The translations under genes were made by a program, and so were the position numbers. 26,736 nt of DNA from a virus. The notes under the pieces were generated by a model. It searched no databases. It was not told the DNA's origin and was given only the letters and a program-made list of their open reading frames with translations. Where the stretch lies: positions 1-26,736 of the IMG/VR virus record IMGVR_UViG_3300043449_000945, one strand, 5' to 3'. Below, piece by piece: positions 1 through 6,908 of the stretch. Every line of letters starts with the position of its first letter. Within the stretch, counting starts at the first letter, position 1.

Positions 1-373
1 GACGATTGAGGATAAGCTGATAAGCAGCAGCCTGAACAGCCGGCGGAGCGGAGTTCATCTCGTCGAGGAACAAAATAATGTGTTTAAACTGAGCAGCAAA
101 CTCCTCGGTCGGAAGTTCGACCGGCGGCGCCCAAGACATAGTATTGTCGTTGGCGCTGTAATACGGGATACCCTTAATATCAGTAGGTTCCCAAAGCGAA
201 AGTCGCACATCAATAACGTGTGCGGACATTTCATCACCGAGCTGGTGAATTGCATCGGACTTGCCAATGCCGGGAGGACCCCAAATAAAGATAGGGCGAC
301 GCTTCTTAAAAGCATGGCGCAAAGCGGACTTAGCACCACTAATGCTAACTGTGCGGACATTTAGATCGGACAT
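1..373 (-). CDS. MoxR-like AAA+ ATPase, N-terminal part (truncated by window edge)
   Basis: The reading frame opens at an ATG at 371-373 and runs off the left edge after 124 complete codons without a stop. The start is supported by a strong Shine-Dalgarno AAGGAG (382-387) eight bases upstream. Residues 32-39 (GPPGIGKS) are a Walker A loop and residues 100-105 (ILFLDE) a Walker B strand with the catalytic Asp-Glu. The context DEMNSAPPAVQAA after Walker B is typical of MoxR/RavA-type AAA+ ATPases, which remodel partner proteins, often with a VWA-domain protein encoded nearby (not visible here). Sensor and lid regions lie outside the window. The gene is visibly richer in G+C than everything downstream and has its own sigma70-like promoter. 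The AAA+ class is secure; the MoxR subfamily is probable; the role in phage is unknown. Confidence 0.85.
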   Translation of the reverse strand, partial: MSDLNVRTVSISGAKSALRHAFKKRRPIFIWGPPGIGKSDAIHQLGDEMSAHVIDVRLSLWEPTDIKGIPYYSANDNTMSWAPPVELPTEEFAAQFKHIILFLDEMNSAPPAVQAAAYQLILNR

Positions 374-407
374 AATGTTGGCTCCTTGTATTACCGTCTA
401 TGCTGTA

Positions 408-435
408 ACTATAGCACCTTAAAATTATTCGTCAA
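408..435 (-). promoter_or_regulatory. sigma70-like (early-type) promoter for the AAA+ gene
   Basis: On the minus strand TTGACG (430-435) and TATAGT (408-413) are separated by 16 bases and lie about 35 bases upstream of the ATG at 373. The -10 box is preceded by TGC, which also fits an extended -10. This is a near-consensus host sigma70 promoter, as expected for early phage expression. It sits in the only gap between the AAA+ gene and the end of the gene at 467. Confidence 0.65.
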
Positions 436-466
436 CAGCGTTTCAAAACTTTGTGAGCCAAAATGT

Positions 467-871
467 CTAATATTTTATTTTTTCAATTTCTCGCTGTCTT
501 GCCATAGCTTTGGCTGTTCCATATTTTCGGACGTCGCCTGAGAAAAGAATAAGTTCCGCGGCTTTCTTTTCTTTAAACACATAAATTTCACGATTAGTGT
601 AATAATTTGGACAATCGATAAAATGGTCCAACCAAAGTATTATTTGGGTAGTAAAAGTAAAGTCTTTTGGAAATTCAATTTTGTAACATTTTAAGTTTAA
701 TTGGTTTTGGACAAAGTCGAAACCTTCGTCTGTGAGAGTGAGACTTTCGTTTAATTTTTGTCGAGGATTTCTCCACCATTTAAACAGATACTTGCGAACA
801 GTTTTATCATCTGTAGGCATGTTTGCTTGTGATAAAAATATTTTGGTGTAAACGTCCTTTAACCCTGACAT
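467..871 (-). CDS. conserved phage hypothetical protein, 134 aa
   Basis: The family is not recognised. The product is soluble-looking and mixed alpha/beta, with aromatic-rich stretches (FKWWRNPRQ near residue 30; LWLDHFIDCPNYY in the middle) and a basic, helical C-terminus (MARQREIEKIKY). It has no signal peptide or membrane segment. It lies 15 bases downstream of the gene at 887-1174 on the same strand and could share its late-type promoter. There is no clear Shine-Dalgarno before the ATG at 871; instead a CTAAATAG box (876-883) lies four bases upstream. The gene is followed by the promoter region of the AAA+ gene, with no obvious terminator. That it is coding is supported by length, orientation and tight packing. 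Confidence 0.7.
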   Translation of the reverse strand: MSGLKDVYTKIFLSQANMPTDDKTVRKYLFKWWRNPRQKLNESLTLTDEGFDFVQNQLNLKCYKIEFPKDFTFTTQIILWLDHFIDCPNYYTNREIYVFKEKKAAELILFSGDVRKYGTAKAMARQREIEKIKY

Positions 872-886
872 AAATCTATTTAGTGA

Positions 887-1174
887 CTAGGGATATATCT
901 GTTCGCCTTTTGTTAGCTTTACGACAGAAAAGTCGTTACACTTAAAAAGAACATTTAATTTCTTAGCAAGGTTTAGAGCATGTCCTTGATTACTAAAAGA
1001 TGTCTTTTTATATTTTGGTCCAGGATAGCTGGACACTAGGGAGTTGCTTTTCAGATTGAAAGGCTGTCCTTTATAAAAGACAGCCCAGATTGCTTCTGCA
1101 TCTAAAATTTGCTCTACTTTATAATTTTTCTTATTAGTGTATTCTAATAAAATAGTAGGTTTTGGACGACTCAT
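887..1174 (-). CDS. conserved phage hypothetical protein, 95 aa
   Basis: A small protein of unknown function. Visible features are a basic N-terminus, a central motif AIWAVFYKGQPFNLKS, then PGPKYKKTSF and a helix HALNLAKKLNVLFKC, ending in a beta-like SVVKLTKGEQIYP. From memory, short proteins with a 'YKGxPFNLK ... KYKKTSF ... HAxNLAKKLN' pattern recur in T4-like marine phages, always unnamed; this was not checked by search. A T4-like late promoter box (GATAAATA, 1195-1202) ends 20 bases before the start, so late expression is likely, probably together with the gene at 467-871. Confidence 0.75.
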   Translation of the reverse strand: MSRPKPTILLEYTNKKNYKVEQILDAEAIWAVFYKGQPFNLKSNSLVSSYPGPKYKKTSFSNQGHALNLAKKLNVLFKCNDFSVVKLTKGEQIYP

Positions 1175-1194
1175 ATTACACTTCCCCAGTATAA

Positions 1195-1202
1195 TATTTA
1201 TC
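1195..1202 (-). promoter_or_regulatory. T4-like late promoter box GATAAATA
   Basis: Minus-strand GATAAATAT lies 20 bases upstream of the ATG at 1174. It differs from the T4 late consensus TATAAATA only at the first base. The same octamer recurs before several other minus-strand genes in this window (17069, 25100, 26418, and CATAAATA at 4683), which supports a regulatory role. Confidence 0.55.
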
Positions 1203-1212
1203 GTAAATCCAA

Positions 1213-1434
1213 TTAAAAACCGCCACCGTCCATGGTTACAGTAGTTACAACTTCTTCAACTGTTTTCTCTTGATAGTTGTCAATCACACGTAAATTTAAA
1301 AGACTGAGGTGATGAACTAAATTCTCAGCCTCGGCAGTTGGAATACGTATTTCTTTTTGACCACTTTTTGCAGCCAATCTAACTTTCTTAATAAACTCTT
1401 CTAGAGTTGCTATAGATATTTTATCGTTCGACAT
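1213..1434 (-). CDS. conserved phage hypothetical protein, 73 aa
   Basis: A small acidic protein of unknown function. It is predicted largely helical (TLEEFIKKVRLAAKSGQKE; AEAENLVHHLSLLNLRV), followed by a beta-like tail ending in MDGGGF. The segment 'KSGQKEIRIPTAEAENL' looks like a conserved surface motif. The start overlaps the end of the upstream gene (1421-1888) by 14 bases, so translation is probably coupled. No catalytic residues, metal sites or membrane segments are apparent. Confidence 0.7.
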   Translation of the reverse strand: MSNDKISIATLEEFIKKVRLAAKSGQKEIRIPTAEAENLVHHLSLLNLRVIDNYQEKTVEEVVTTVTMDGGGF

Positions 1435-1888
1435 TACTCATTACCTGTCGTAGCTCTAGCTCAGTCTTGAAAGGACCTTTGCTTTCATACCTCTGTATAG
1501 TAATTAGCTTTGGACAGAAGCTTCTTACCCAACCTTTGTCAAAACGTATAGCATAATAACCAGCACAATAAACGCTCTTGCTGGCATCGCTCTTTGTAAA
1601 GAGAGGTAGTTTACGCTTGATGTCATACATTGGGTTATGTGGGACGCTATTGGTTGGAAATCCATAAATTTCGTTTGATTGCTTGGACTGATCAGTTTTA
1701 GCAGTAACGAAAAAGTTTTTTCCAAATTGCTTTTCCAGAGTTTTAATGTCTTTATAAATCGCCTTCTGTTTATTACTAACAAGTACGAACTTGTTCGATT
1801 CATCTCTCTGTAAAGTTCCAATTTTGTCGTCTCCACTTTCTATAATCCAAAACTTACCATCAATAATCGGTTTTGCTTTTATGTTCAT
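1421..1888 (-). CDS. conserved phage hypothetical protein, 155 aa
   Basis: The family is not recognised by name. The N-terminal ~55 residues are a beta-rich segment (KFWIIESGDDKIGTLQRDE). The C-terminal half carries the striking run PHNPMYDIKRKLPLFTKS, then KSVYCAGYYAIRFDKGWV and SFCPKLITIQRYE. From memory this C-terminal pattern recurs in hypothetical proteins of T4-like marine phages. Two cysteines (in YCAGYY and SFCPK) could be structural. The ATG lies three bases after the stop of the RNase H gene at 1892, so it is probably co-transcribed with it. A longer ORF in another frame at 1525-1836 is a shadow. Confidence 0.75.
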   Translation of the reverse strand: MNIKAKPIIDGKFWIIESGDDKIGTLQRDESNKFVLVSNKQKAIYKDIKTLEKQFGKNFFVTAKTDQSKQSNEIYGFPTNSVPHNPMYDIKRKLPLFTKSDASKSVYCAGYYAIRFDKGWVRSFCPKLITIQRYESKGPFKTELELRQVMSNVER

Positions 1889-1891
1889 TTT

Positions 1892-2860
1892 TTACTCCGG
1901 ATATTTGGCATTTAAGGGTTCTGCAAAACTCTGTGCCTGCTCAGATACCTTAACAAGGTTATACAAGCCACAGAACTTTAGCAGTCTAAGTCCTACTTGA
2001 TCAACATTCTTCGGGACACTACCTGTCTTGATAGTTTCCGCAATGATTGCTTTAATATCGTCAGGCTGATGCTTAAGATCAATAAGCCTACGATTACGTT
2101 CATAATCATCAAGTACACGGTGTTCAACACCTTCGTGATCAGCCCAACGCTGTAGCATAAGATTGTTCCATGCAAAACCTTTGTTTCTACGATCCTCGAA
2201 AGCCTCAAGAAGTTTAGTTTTGCGTACCTTAGGATAGGCACTAAAAACATTATCGGTAGCATCACCACGCATACACTTTTCAAAAAGAAGCCATTCTGGA
2301 TCAACTGCTCCCTTAGGCTTTTTAGTCTTGTTATCAATGACTGGTTTTCCCTTGAGAGTAAAGGTTCCTTCGTGCGTAATGATGTGTTCGTTGATACCGT
2401 GGTACTGCTTAACATTAGGTGCAATAAGTTGAACAAAATCAGAGTCAGTTGAGATAATGATATGATTGTCGTTAGGATGAGATTCAATCCATCCTGCAAT
2501 AAGATCATCAGCTTCAAGCTGAGGGTTTTGCAATACAGTACAATTAGTTTTTTCTGTAACAAATTCCTTAAATGCATCAAATGTATCCCAAAAGAGTTTA
2601 TCCTCTTCTGCTTCTTTTTCAGTTAGAGCGGCGCGAGCCTCTGTGCGATTTCGTTTATAAGGTGTATAATAGTCTTTGCGCCAAGACCGACCCTCCAGAC
2701 AAAATACGACATGGTTGCCTTGAAAGTCTTGCCATGCTTTTCTAATACTTGCCAATGTAACATGTAATGCCATCCCTAGTTTGGTATCTGTGTCTTGACG
2801 TGTCATAACATGTCGAGCACGGAAAAAAGTGTTTGCAGTATCAACGAGCAAATAGTTCAT
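1892..2860 (-). CDS. rnh: RNase H / 5'-3' flap exonuclease (T4 Rnh-like)
   Basis: A 322-residue member of the FEN-1/T4 RNase H family, which removes RNA primers and short flaps from lagging-strand fragments (T4 RNase H is 305 aa). Acidic metal-site motifs appear in order: VDTANTFFR (Asp7), FCLEGRSWRKDYYTPYKR (residues 53-70), LEADDL (Glu116, Asp118, Asp119), STDSDF (Asp139, Asp141) and RGDATDN (Asp200, Asp203), the last followed by a helix-three-turn-helix-like segment. The open frame extends further upstream, but the ATG at 2860 is chosen because homology-like sequence begins there and because it forms an ATGA overlap with the preceding stop. It works with the polymerase and clamp encoded at 12466-15902. 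Confidence 0.88.
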   Translation of the reverse strand: MNYLLVDTANTFFRARHVMTRQDTDTKLGMALHVTLASIRKAWQDFQGNHVVFCLEGRSWRKDYYTPYKRNRTEARAALTEKEAEEDKLFWDTFDAFKEFVTEKTNCTVLQNPQLEADDLIAGWIESHPNDNHIIISTDSDFVQLIAPNVKQYHGINEHIITHEGTFTLKGKPVIDNKTKKPKGAVDPEWLLFEKCMRGDATDNVFSAYPKVRKTKLLEAFEDRRNKGFAWNNLMLQRWADHEGVEHRVLDDYERNRRLIDLKHQPDDIKAIIAETIKTGSVPKNVDQVGLRLLKFCGLYNLVKVSEQAQSFAEPLNAKYPE

Positions 2861-3177
2861 GTAACCCTTACTACCTTGTTTATGTTGTCTTCGGCTAGAA
2901 CATTTTGGCACAACGCCTTGAACCAATTATCTAGGATTTCTTCATCTGTCTTGCCAGTATAACCTGCTTTTCGCAAATCGTCAATGAAGTAAGAGTTCCA
3001 ATCCAATTCAAAGTATCCATTTGCTGGATCCTTTGGATCGATATGGGTATCAAGAACACATACATATGGCTGCTTATTTTTAGTAGCAAGCTCTTTTGGA
3101 CTCAATACCTTTTCGGTTTCTAGAGCAGTTTCTGTTGGTACCACCACTTCGTTATTTTTGAATAACCAATTTAACAT
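2857..3177 (-). CDS. conserved phage hypothetical protein, 106 aa
   Basis: Unknown function. After a variable ~35-residue N-terminus with charged low-complexity sequence, the conserved-looking core reads PYVCVLDTHIDPKDPANGYF ... ELDWNSYFIDDLRKAGYTG ... WFKALCQNV, a small alpha/beta pattern I recall from other T4-like phages without a name. It is placed between queE (its ATG immediately follows the queE stop at 3178) and the RNase H gene, overlapping the latter by ATGA. The three genes therefore look translationally coupled. No transmembrane segments are seen. Confidence 0.75.
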   Translation of the reverse strand: MLNWLFKNNEVVVPTETALETEKVLSPKELATKNKQPYVCVLDTHIDPKDPANGYFELDWNSYFIDDLRKAGYTGKTDEEILDNWFKALCQNVLAEDNINKVVRVT

Positions 3178-4032
3178 TTAAGTTCCCCATTCGTTTTTGT
3201 AAAGCGGAACTTGAATTCGTGGACTGAATCTATATCCAATATCACGAGCATAATCCGCAACTTGTCTTTCATTCATTTCGTAAACTAAGTTAACGCCGCC
3301 GACCGGCATTAAGTAAACTGGAATATCAATACCGGCTTCCTTGTATTTTCCAAGAGCTATTTGTGCATCTAATGCATCTTGTTCTGTAGCAATAACAAAT
3401 TTAAAATAGCTTCTATGCTTTGGTAGCGTAAGATATTCTTTAACTACCTCGGGTTTAATAGCATCTTCCATCTTTTCACCACTACAAGGTAGTTTAGCAC
3501 TAATGGAAAATACAATTTCAAGATTAAACCCTTCTGCAAGCATACGAAGATACTCTTTAAGATCTGATTCTAACGGTTGAGTACCATTTGTTTCAAATGT
3601 AAGATAACGTAAGTTCATTTCGCGATTGTTAATCTCAATGAATAGATCACGATACATCTTCTGCCAGCCTAACAACGGCTCGCCGCCAGTAATAATTAAA
3701 TGCTTTTCACCAAATTTTCTATCAGGCAGTAATTCTTGGAAGCGATCTACAATTTCTTTAACAGTCATTGTTGGTGAAAGATGCTTAAATCTAGGATCCC
3801 AAGATGCATAACTGTCACAACCTGTGGGCACTAAAGGCAAATCTTTATAATCTTTATATTCCTTTGCCTTTGCTGCAATAGTATCACGTTCGGTTGAAAC
3901 TTGCCCACGCGGCATGCCGAACGAACTGCATGTAAAATTACATCCAAATGTTCTTAAGAATATGCTAGGAGTACCAACATACAATCCTTCGCCTTGTAAA
4001 CTATAAAAAATCTCAGATACCTTAATCTTCAT
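3178..4032 (-). CDS. queE: QueE-like radical SAM 7-carboxy-7-deazaguanine synthase
   Basis: QueE converts 6-carboxytetrahydropterin to 7-carboxy-7-deazaguanine with a [4Fe-4S] cluster and SAM. The 284-residue product begins with the QueE signature SEIFYSLQGEG (residues 6-16), then a cluster region GCNFTC (Cys31, Cys35), the SAM-binding TGGEPLL (115-121), ETNGT (147-151), FSISAK (175-180) and a C-terminal YLMPVGG (240-246). The usual CxxxCxxC is not complete: Cys35 is followed by SSFGMPRG, and the next cysteine is Cys72 in TGCDSYASW, so the third cluster ligand is either Cys72 or absent. The start at 4032 has an AGGA upstream and overlaps the homing endonuclease gene by 11 bases. It belongs with folE, the queD-like gene and dpdA. 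Confidence 0.88.
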   Translation of the reverse strand: MKIKVSEIFYSLQGEGLYVGTPSIFLRTFGCNFTCSSFGMPRGQVSTERDTIAAKAKEYKDYKDLPLVPTGCDSYASWDPRFKHLSPTMTVKEIVDRFQELLPDRKFGEKHLIITGGEPLLGWQKMYRDLFIEINNREMNLRYLTFETNGTQPLESDLKEYLRMLAEGFNLEIVFSISAKLPCSGEKMEDAIKPEVVKEYLTLPKHRSYFKFVIATEQDALDAQIALGKYKEAGIDIPVYLMPVGGVNLVYEMNERQVADYARDIGYRFSPRIQVPLYKNEWGT

Positions 4033-4666
4033 TTTTAATTTCCTGTAAATTAAATCCTATTTCTCTTGGAGTTTTTCCTCTCCATTCTTTAATTGTTCTT
4101 CTACCTTCTCGATTAAGCGGAGTATCTAAGTTAGTTAAATACTTTCTTAATGTATTCCCATCAGTTATAACACATTTATTGCCTAAAAGTCTTTCTTTTT
4201 TTGCTCGATCTAATGCATCTAACCCGGATTCAAATTCTCCCCAGGGAGTAATAATATAACCTTTGAATTGATAGTTATTAGAACCTTTGATTTTTTTATA
4301 AAATTCTAATCTAACGTTAGTTTGAGTTTTTGGTTTTTTCATCCGAGATGTATCTTTTATATTCCATGTTTTACCAAGTTGTCCAGTTCCAACTAGTCCG
4401 CCGTTGCCTTTTTCTTCAGTTAAGTTTGCCCAGTTTGGGTTATTAACTACATCAAAATGTTTGGAATAAAATAGTCCTGCTTCTCTAAGTTCTTCTTTAG
4501 TTTCAAAATTGCCTATTACGCAAGTTACAATCCAACTGTTATGTTTTTTAATGTGGTTTAACCAACGTTTTCCTGAACCCTTATATAGATATGGATCTTG
4601 ACTTGATGTTTTGCATAGATACATCAACCCGGTATTCATACATTTCTTAATCATGAGTTTGTGCAT
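4022..4666 (-). CDS. putative GIY-YIG/Seg-like homing endonuclease
   Basis: The 214-residue product has an N-terminal region compatible with phage Seg-like GIY-YIG nucleases: LMYLCKTSSQDPYLYKGSGKRW (around residues 14-35) with the 'GSGKxW ... HIKKH' pattern, then TKEELREAGLFYSKHFDVV and WANLTEEKGNGG. The classical GIY...YIG strands are not clean, so this is an assignment by pattern. The C-terminal part (ITPWGEFESGLDALDRA, then TDGNTLRKYL) resembles the DNA-recognition modules of such enzymes. It has its own Shine-Dalgarno (GGAGG) and a late-type promoter box (4683-4690), as free-standing homing endonucleases often do. It is adjacent to an HNH endonuclease gene and inserted directly before queE, whose start it overlaps. 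Confidence 0.6.
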   Translation of the reverse strand: MHKLMIKKCMNTGLMYLCKTSSQDPYLYKGSGKRWLNHIKKHNSWIVTCVIGNFETKEELREAGLFYSKHFDVVNNPNWANLTEEKGNGGLVGTGQLGKTWNIKDTSRMKKPKTQTNVRLEFYKKIKGSNNYQFKGYIITPWGEFESGLDALDRAKKERLLGNKCVITDGNTLRKYLTNLDTPLNREGRRTIKEWRGKTPREIGFNLQEIKNED

Positions 4667-4682
4667 ATAAAGTCCTCCAGAC

Positions 4683-4690
4683 TATTTATG
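4683..4690 (-). promoter_or_regulatory. T4-like late promoter box CATAAATA
   Basis: Minus-strand CATAAATAG lies 16 bases upstream of the ATG at 4666, with a GGAGG ribosome binding site between box and start. It sits in the 49-base gap after the HNH gene. It differs from T4 TATAAATA at the first base only. Confidence 0.5.
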
Positions 4691-4715
4691 TGTGAAGGAT
4701 TATAATCCGCCGCAT

Positions 4716-5699
4716 TTAAGATAATTTGTTTTTGCAATTATTGCCGTGCCATCGATTATAATTTGCAGTAACACATTCCTTACCACAATGTTCGCAAACA
4801 ACAGTACGGCGTTTAATACCAGTCATTCTTTCACTCATTTTCTTTTTCCAATGTTCGGGTTTTGGCATTCGACACCCCTTAGATCTACCCTCAGCAATTC
4901 TTGCTTTAGCATCTTCAGATAATTCTCTATTACGAATAGAATTTAACATTTTTTCGATAGTTTCTGGAGAATATATCTCTTCCCATTTCTTACCTCTTTT
5001 AGCTGCTGCTGTTTTTTCAACAGTAGCAGGATCTCTTTTAACCCCTATACGTTTATCAGCGGCAGCTCTTCTTTTAGCTTTTATATCTGGCCGTTGATTT
5101 ATAAGAGCTCGTTTCTTTAATATTTTTTCTCTAAATTCAAGATCTTCCCATATTTTTTTTGCGATTGTACTTCTCAGTTGACGTTGTTCTTCTGTTAAAT
5201 TTAATTTTTTGCCCCATGAAGGATTTTCTGGTCCTCTTTTAAAAAGTTTCTTTTTGCTTTTTTCTCCAATAAGTCGTTTAGTTTCGTCAGAATGCTTTTT
5301 TCCAAAAAAATGATTTTTTTCTCCCTTTTGAGTTTCGCTAAGTAGTTTAGAATACATAATTCTAAACGACTCATAGATTTTGCTATTAATCTTATAGTTA
5401 TGATCATCTGTGACATGCATTTGTCTTATAAACGTATTAAAAGCATAAGCCATTTTGTGTCCGTACACTCCGGAAAAATTCATTTTCCAAAGGAGTGCAT
5501 GAGCAATATAATGTTCTCTAGCAGTAAGCACGGCAATATTTGATTTATCATTACTACCACCAAATGATCTAGGAACAATATGATGTTTTTCTTTGTAGGC
5601 GTCCTTAGGTAATTTTCTATTTAATGCTTTAGTGATTAATTCTTCATACCACCTACTATATTTCGATTCTATATAAGGGAACTCCCAATCAATAACCAT
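4716..5699 (-). CDS. HNH homing endonuclease with NUMOD3-like motifs
   Basis: A 327-residue free-standing homing endonuclease. The HNH core lies at residues 38-67: KHHIVPRSFGG (His39/His40), SNIAVL (Asn54) and REHYIAH (His63, His67). It is followed by NUMOD3-type DNA-binding repeats (GEKNHFFGKKHSDETK around 126-141, and ENPSWGKK around 158-165), a long basic helical region, and a C-terminal zinc-finger-like CEHCGKEC...H...C. The frame is open further upstream into the phosphoribosyltransferase gene, but the ATG at 5699, four bases past that gene's stop at 5704, is chosen because translation reads naturally from there. Such genes spread by cutting alleles that lack them. It occupies the junction between the phosphoribosyltransferase and the second endonuclease. 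Confidence 0.85.
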   Translation of the reverse strand: MVIDWEFPYIESKYSRWYEELITKALNRKLPKDAYKEKHHIVPRSFGGSNDKSNIAVLTAREHYIAHALLWKMNFSGVYGHKMAYAFNTFIRQMHVTDDHNYKINSKIYESFRIMYSKLLSETQKGEKNHFFGKKHSDETKRLIGEKSKKKLFKRGPENPSWGKKLNLTEEQRQLRSTIAKKIWEDLEFREKILKKRALINQRPDIKAKRRAAADKRIGVKRDPATVEKTAAAKRGKKWEEIYSPETIEKMLNSIRNRELSEDAKARIAEGRSKGCRMPKPEHWKKKMSERMTGIKRRTVVCEHCGKECVTANYNRWHGNNCKNKLS

Positions 5700-5703
5700 A
5701 AGT

Positions 5704-6222
5704 TTAGTCGTACCAAAACTCTTCCCAAGGGAACACAATCCATTCATCATTTTCTGCTTTATTAATTTCAGCAGAGTAGTAATCAACAGTTTGTTCACTG
5801 GATAAGTTATTGACTAATACAGCAATACGAACATTACTGCCCCAAATTTCCTTCCACATTTCGTGATCCGGAAGACAAGAGCTTTCCCAGTCTTGCTTAA
5901 TCCAAGCAATAGTAGCTCCGGTGTCGTTAATATCGTCAATAACTAGAATATTCTTTTTCTGCTCAAGTGAATCAGGATATCCAAAAGCATCTTCGCTCAT
6001 CCAAGCGTTCGTTTCAGGACCTGTGCCGTCGCCGTCACGCAAGCGGACGTCAAGGCTATAAGTTTTAATGCCTAGCATCTTACCAAGCATAATAGCAGGA
6101 AGATCGCCTCCGCTGTGAATTCCTACAATATAATCCGGCCTCCAGTTGTCACGAAACAACTTTACAGCAATATTTGTTACATGCTTTTCAACATCTTTCC
6201 AAGTAAGATAAGTTTTAGTCAT
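5704..6222 (-). CDS. phosphoribosyltransferase (purine PRTase-like)
   Basis: A 172-residue type I phosphoribosyltransferase. The PRPP-binding loop NILVIDDINDTGATI is at residues 91-105 (paired aspartates 96-97, TGAT), and the N-terminal YIVGIHSGGDLPAIML (31-46) matches the conserved 'GI.rGG' strand and loop. The C-terminal hood (IVFPWEEFW) resembles xanthine/guanine phosphoribosyltransferases (Gpt/Xpt-like), which make GMP or XMP from base and PRPP. The start is set at 6222, 11 codons inside the longest frame, because similarity begins at MTKTYLTW; it overlaps the upstream stop by 8 bases. A purine-salvage enzyme inside a 7-deazaguanine cluster may act on GTP supply or on a modified base, but the substrate cannot be read from sequence. 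Confidence 0.82.
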   Translation of the reverse strand: MTKTYLTWKDVEKHVTNIAVKLFRDNWRPDYIVGIHSGGDLPAIMLGKMLGIKTYSLDVRLRDGDGTGPETNAWMSEDAFGYPDSLEQKKNILVIDDINDTGATIAWIKQDWESSCLPDHEMWKEIWGSNVRIAVLVNNLSSEQTVDYYSAEINKAENDEWIVFPWEEFWYD

Positions 6223-6454
6223 TTTTTCTTTTCTCTTTGTAATCATCTTTAACAAGATTATACACCATCTTAAAGTTTTCGTATGCTTTTGCTAATGCAG
6301 GATATTCTTTACACATATCCTGCACTTTTCCAAAATCTGGCATTATATTTTCAAATTCTTCAAAAGTTAACCATTGATGTGATGCATCTAAATATGTTTC
6401 TTCAAGAACTGCCCATTCTGAACTGTCTTTTGTTCTATTTGGATGAATTATCAT
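6215..6454 (-). CDS. small phage hypothetical protein, 79 aa
   Basis: Unknown function. It is acidic and helical. The C-terminal part (IMPDFGKVQDM ... EYPALAKAYENFKMVYNLVKDDY) aligns by eye with the C-terminus of the protein encoded just upstream (6435-6908; IIPNFEKHEKYEALKKAYDHY), so the two share a domain by duplication or common ancestry. It overlaps the upstream gene by 20 bases and the downstream phosphoribosyltransferase by 8, indicating coupled translation. From memory, short helical proteins ending in 'aL..AYe.y' are common in T4-like marine phages. Confidence 0.7.
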   Translation of the reverse strand: MIIHPNRTKDSSEWAVLEETYLDASHQWLTFEEFENIMPDFGKVQDMCKEYPALAKAYENFKMVYNLVKDDYKEKRKND

Positions 6455-6908
6455 TGTCTTCTCCTAGCATAGATTCAATTAGCTTGTAATGATCGTATGC
6501 TTTCTTCAATGCTTCGTATTTTTCATGCTTTTCAAAATTAGGAATAATAATTAAAAGGCGTTCTCTTAAAGTTTGCATCAATATTGCCAATTCGTCAACA
6601 TCGATCTTATTCTTATCAGTAGCAATGTATGGACCGTTTCCGTAAATATGAACACCATTGTTTGGCATTGTATAAGTGTAGGGAAATGTTGTAGTACCGA
6701 CACCAATGCCTGTGTTTATTCCACCTAACCCTCCAGGAACAGTATATGTTCCTGTAGTTGGAGGATGACTACCCATTGTCCCGTAATATCCACCTGTTAC
6801 ATATGTACTATCAATAGTAGACAAATATGATTCGCCTGTATTAATAGTTGAAGTATCCATTGTTTCTTGTTCTGTTTTGTCTACAAATATATTTTTTAAC
6901 CAACTCAT
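6435..6908 (-). CDS. phage hypothetical protein with Gly/Thr/Tyr-rich middle, 157 aa
   Basis: The N-terminus MSWLKNIFVDK is amphipathic. Residues ~20-90 are low-complexity and rich in Gly, Thr, Tyr and Pro (for example TVPGGLGGINTGIGVGTTTF). Residues ~100-150 form a helical domain (DELAILMQTLRERLLIIIPN, then YEALKKAYDHYKLIESMLGE) that resembles the C-terminus of the adjacent 79-residue protein. The architecture of a flexible glycine-rich linker before a helical hairpin suggests a scaffold or tether, but no function is known. It directly follows folE (stop 6909, start 6908). The frame is open without frameshift. Confidence 0.7.
   Translation of the reverse strand: MSWLKNIFVDKTEQETMDTSTINTGESYLSTIDSTYVTGGYYGTMGSHPPTTGTYTVPGGLGGINTGIGVGTTTFPYTYTMPNNGVHIYGNGPYIATDKNKIDVDELAILMQTLRERLLIIIPNFEKHEKYEALKKAYDHYKLIESMLGEDNDNSSK

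Noticed and set aside
1993-2580. 195-codon minus-strand frame inside the RNase H gene
   Set aside because: Low-complexity Leu/Ile-rich translation in another frame of a gene with clear nuclease motifs.
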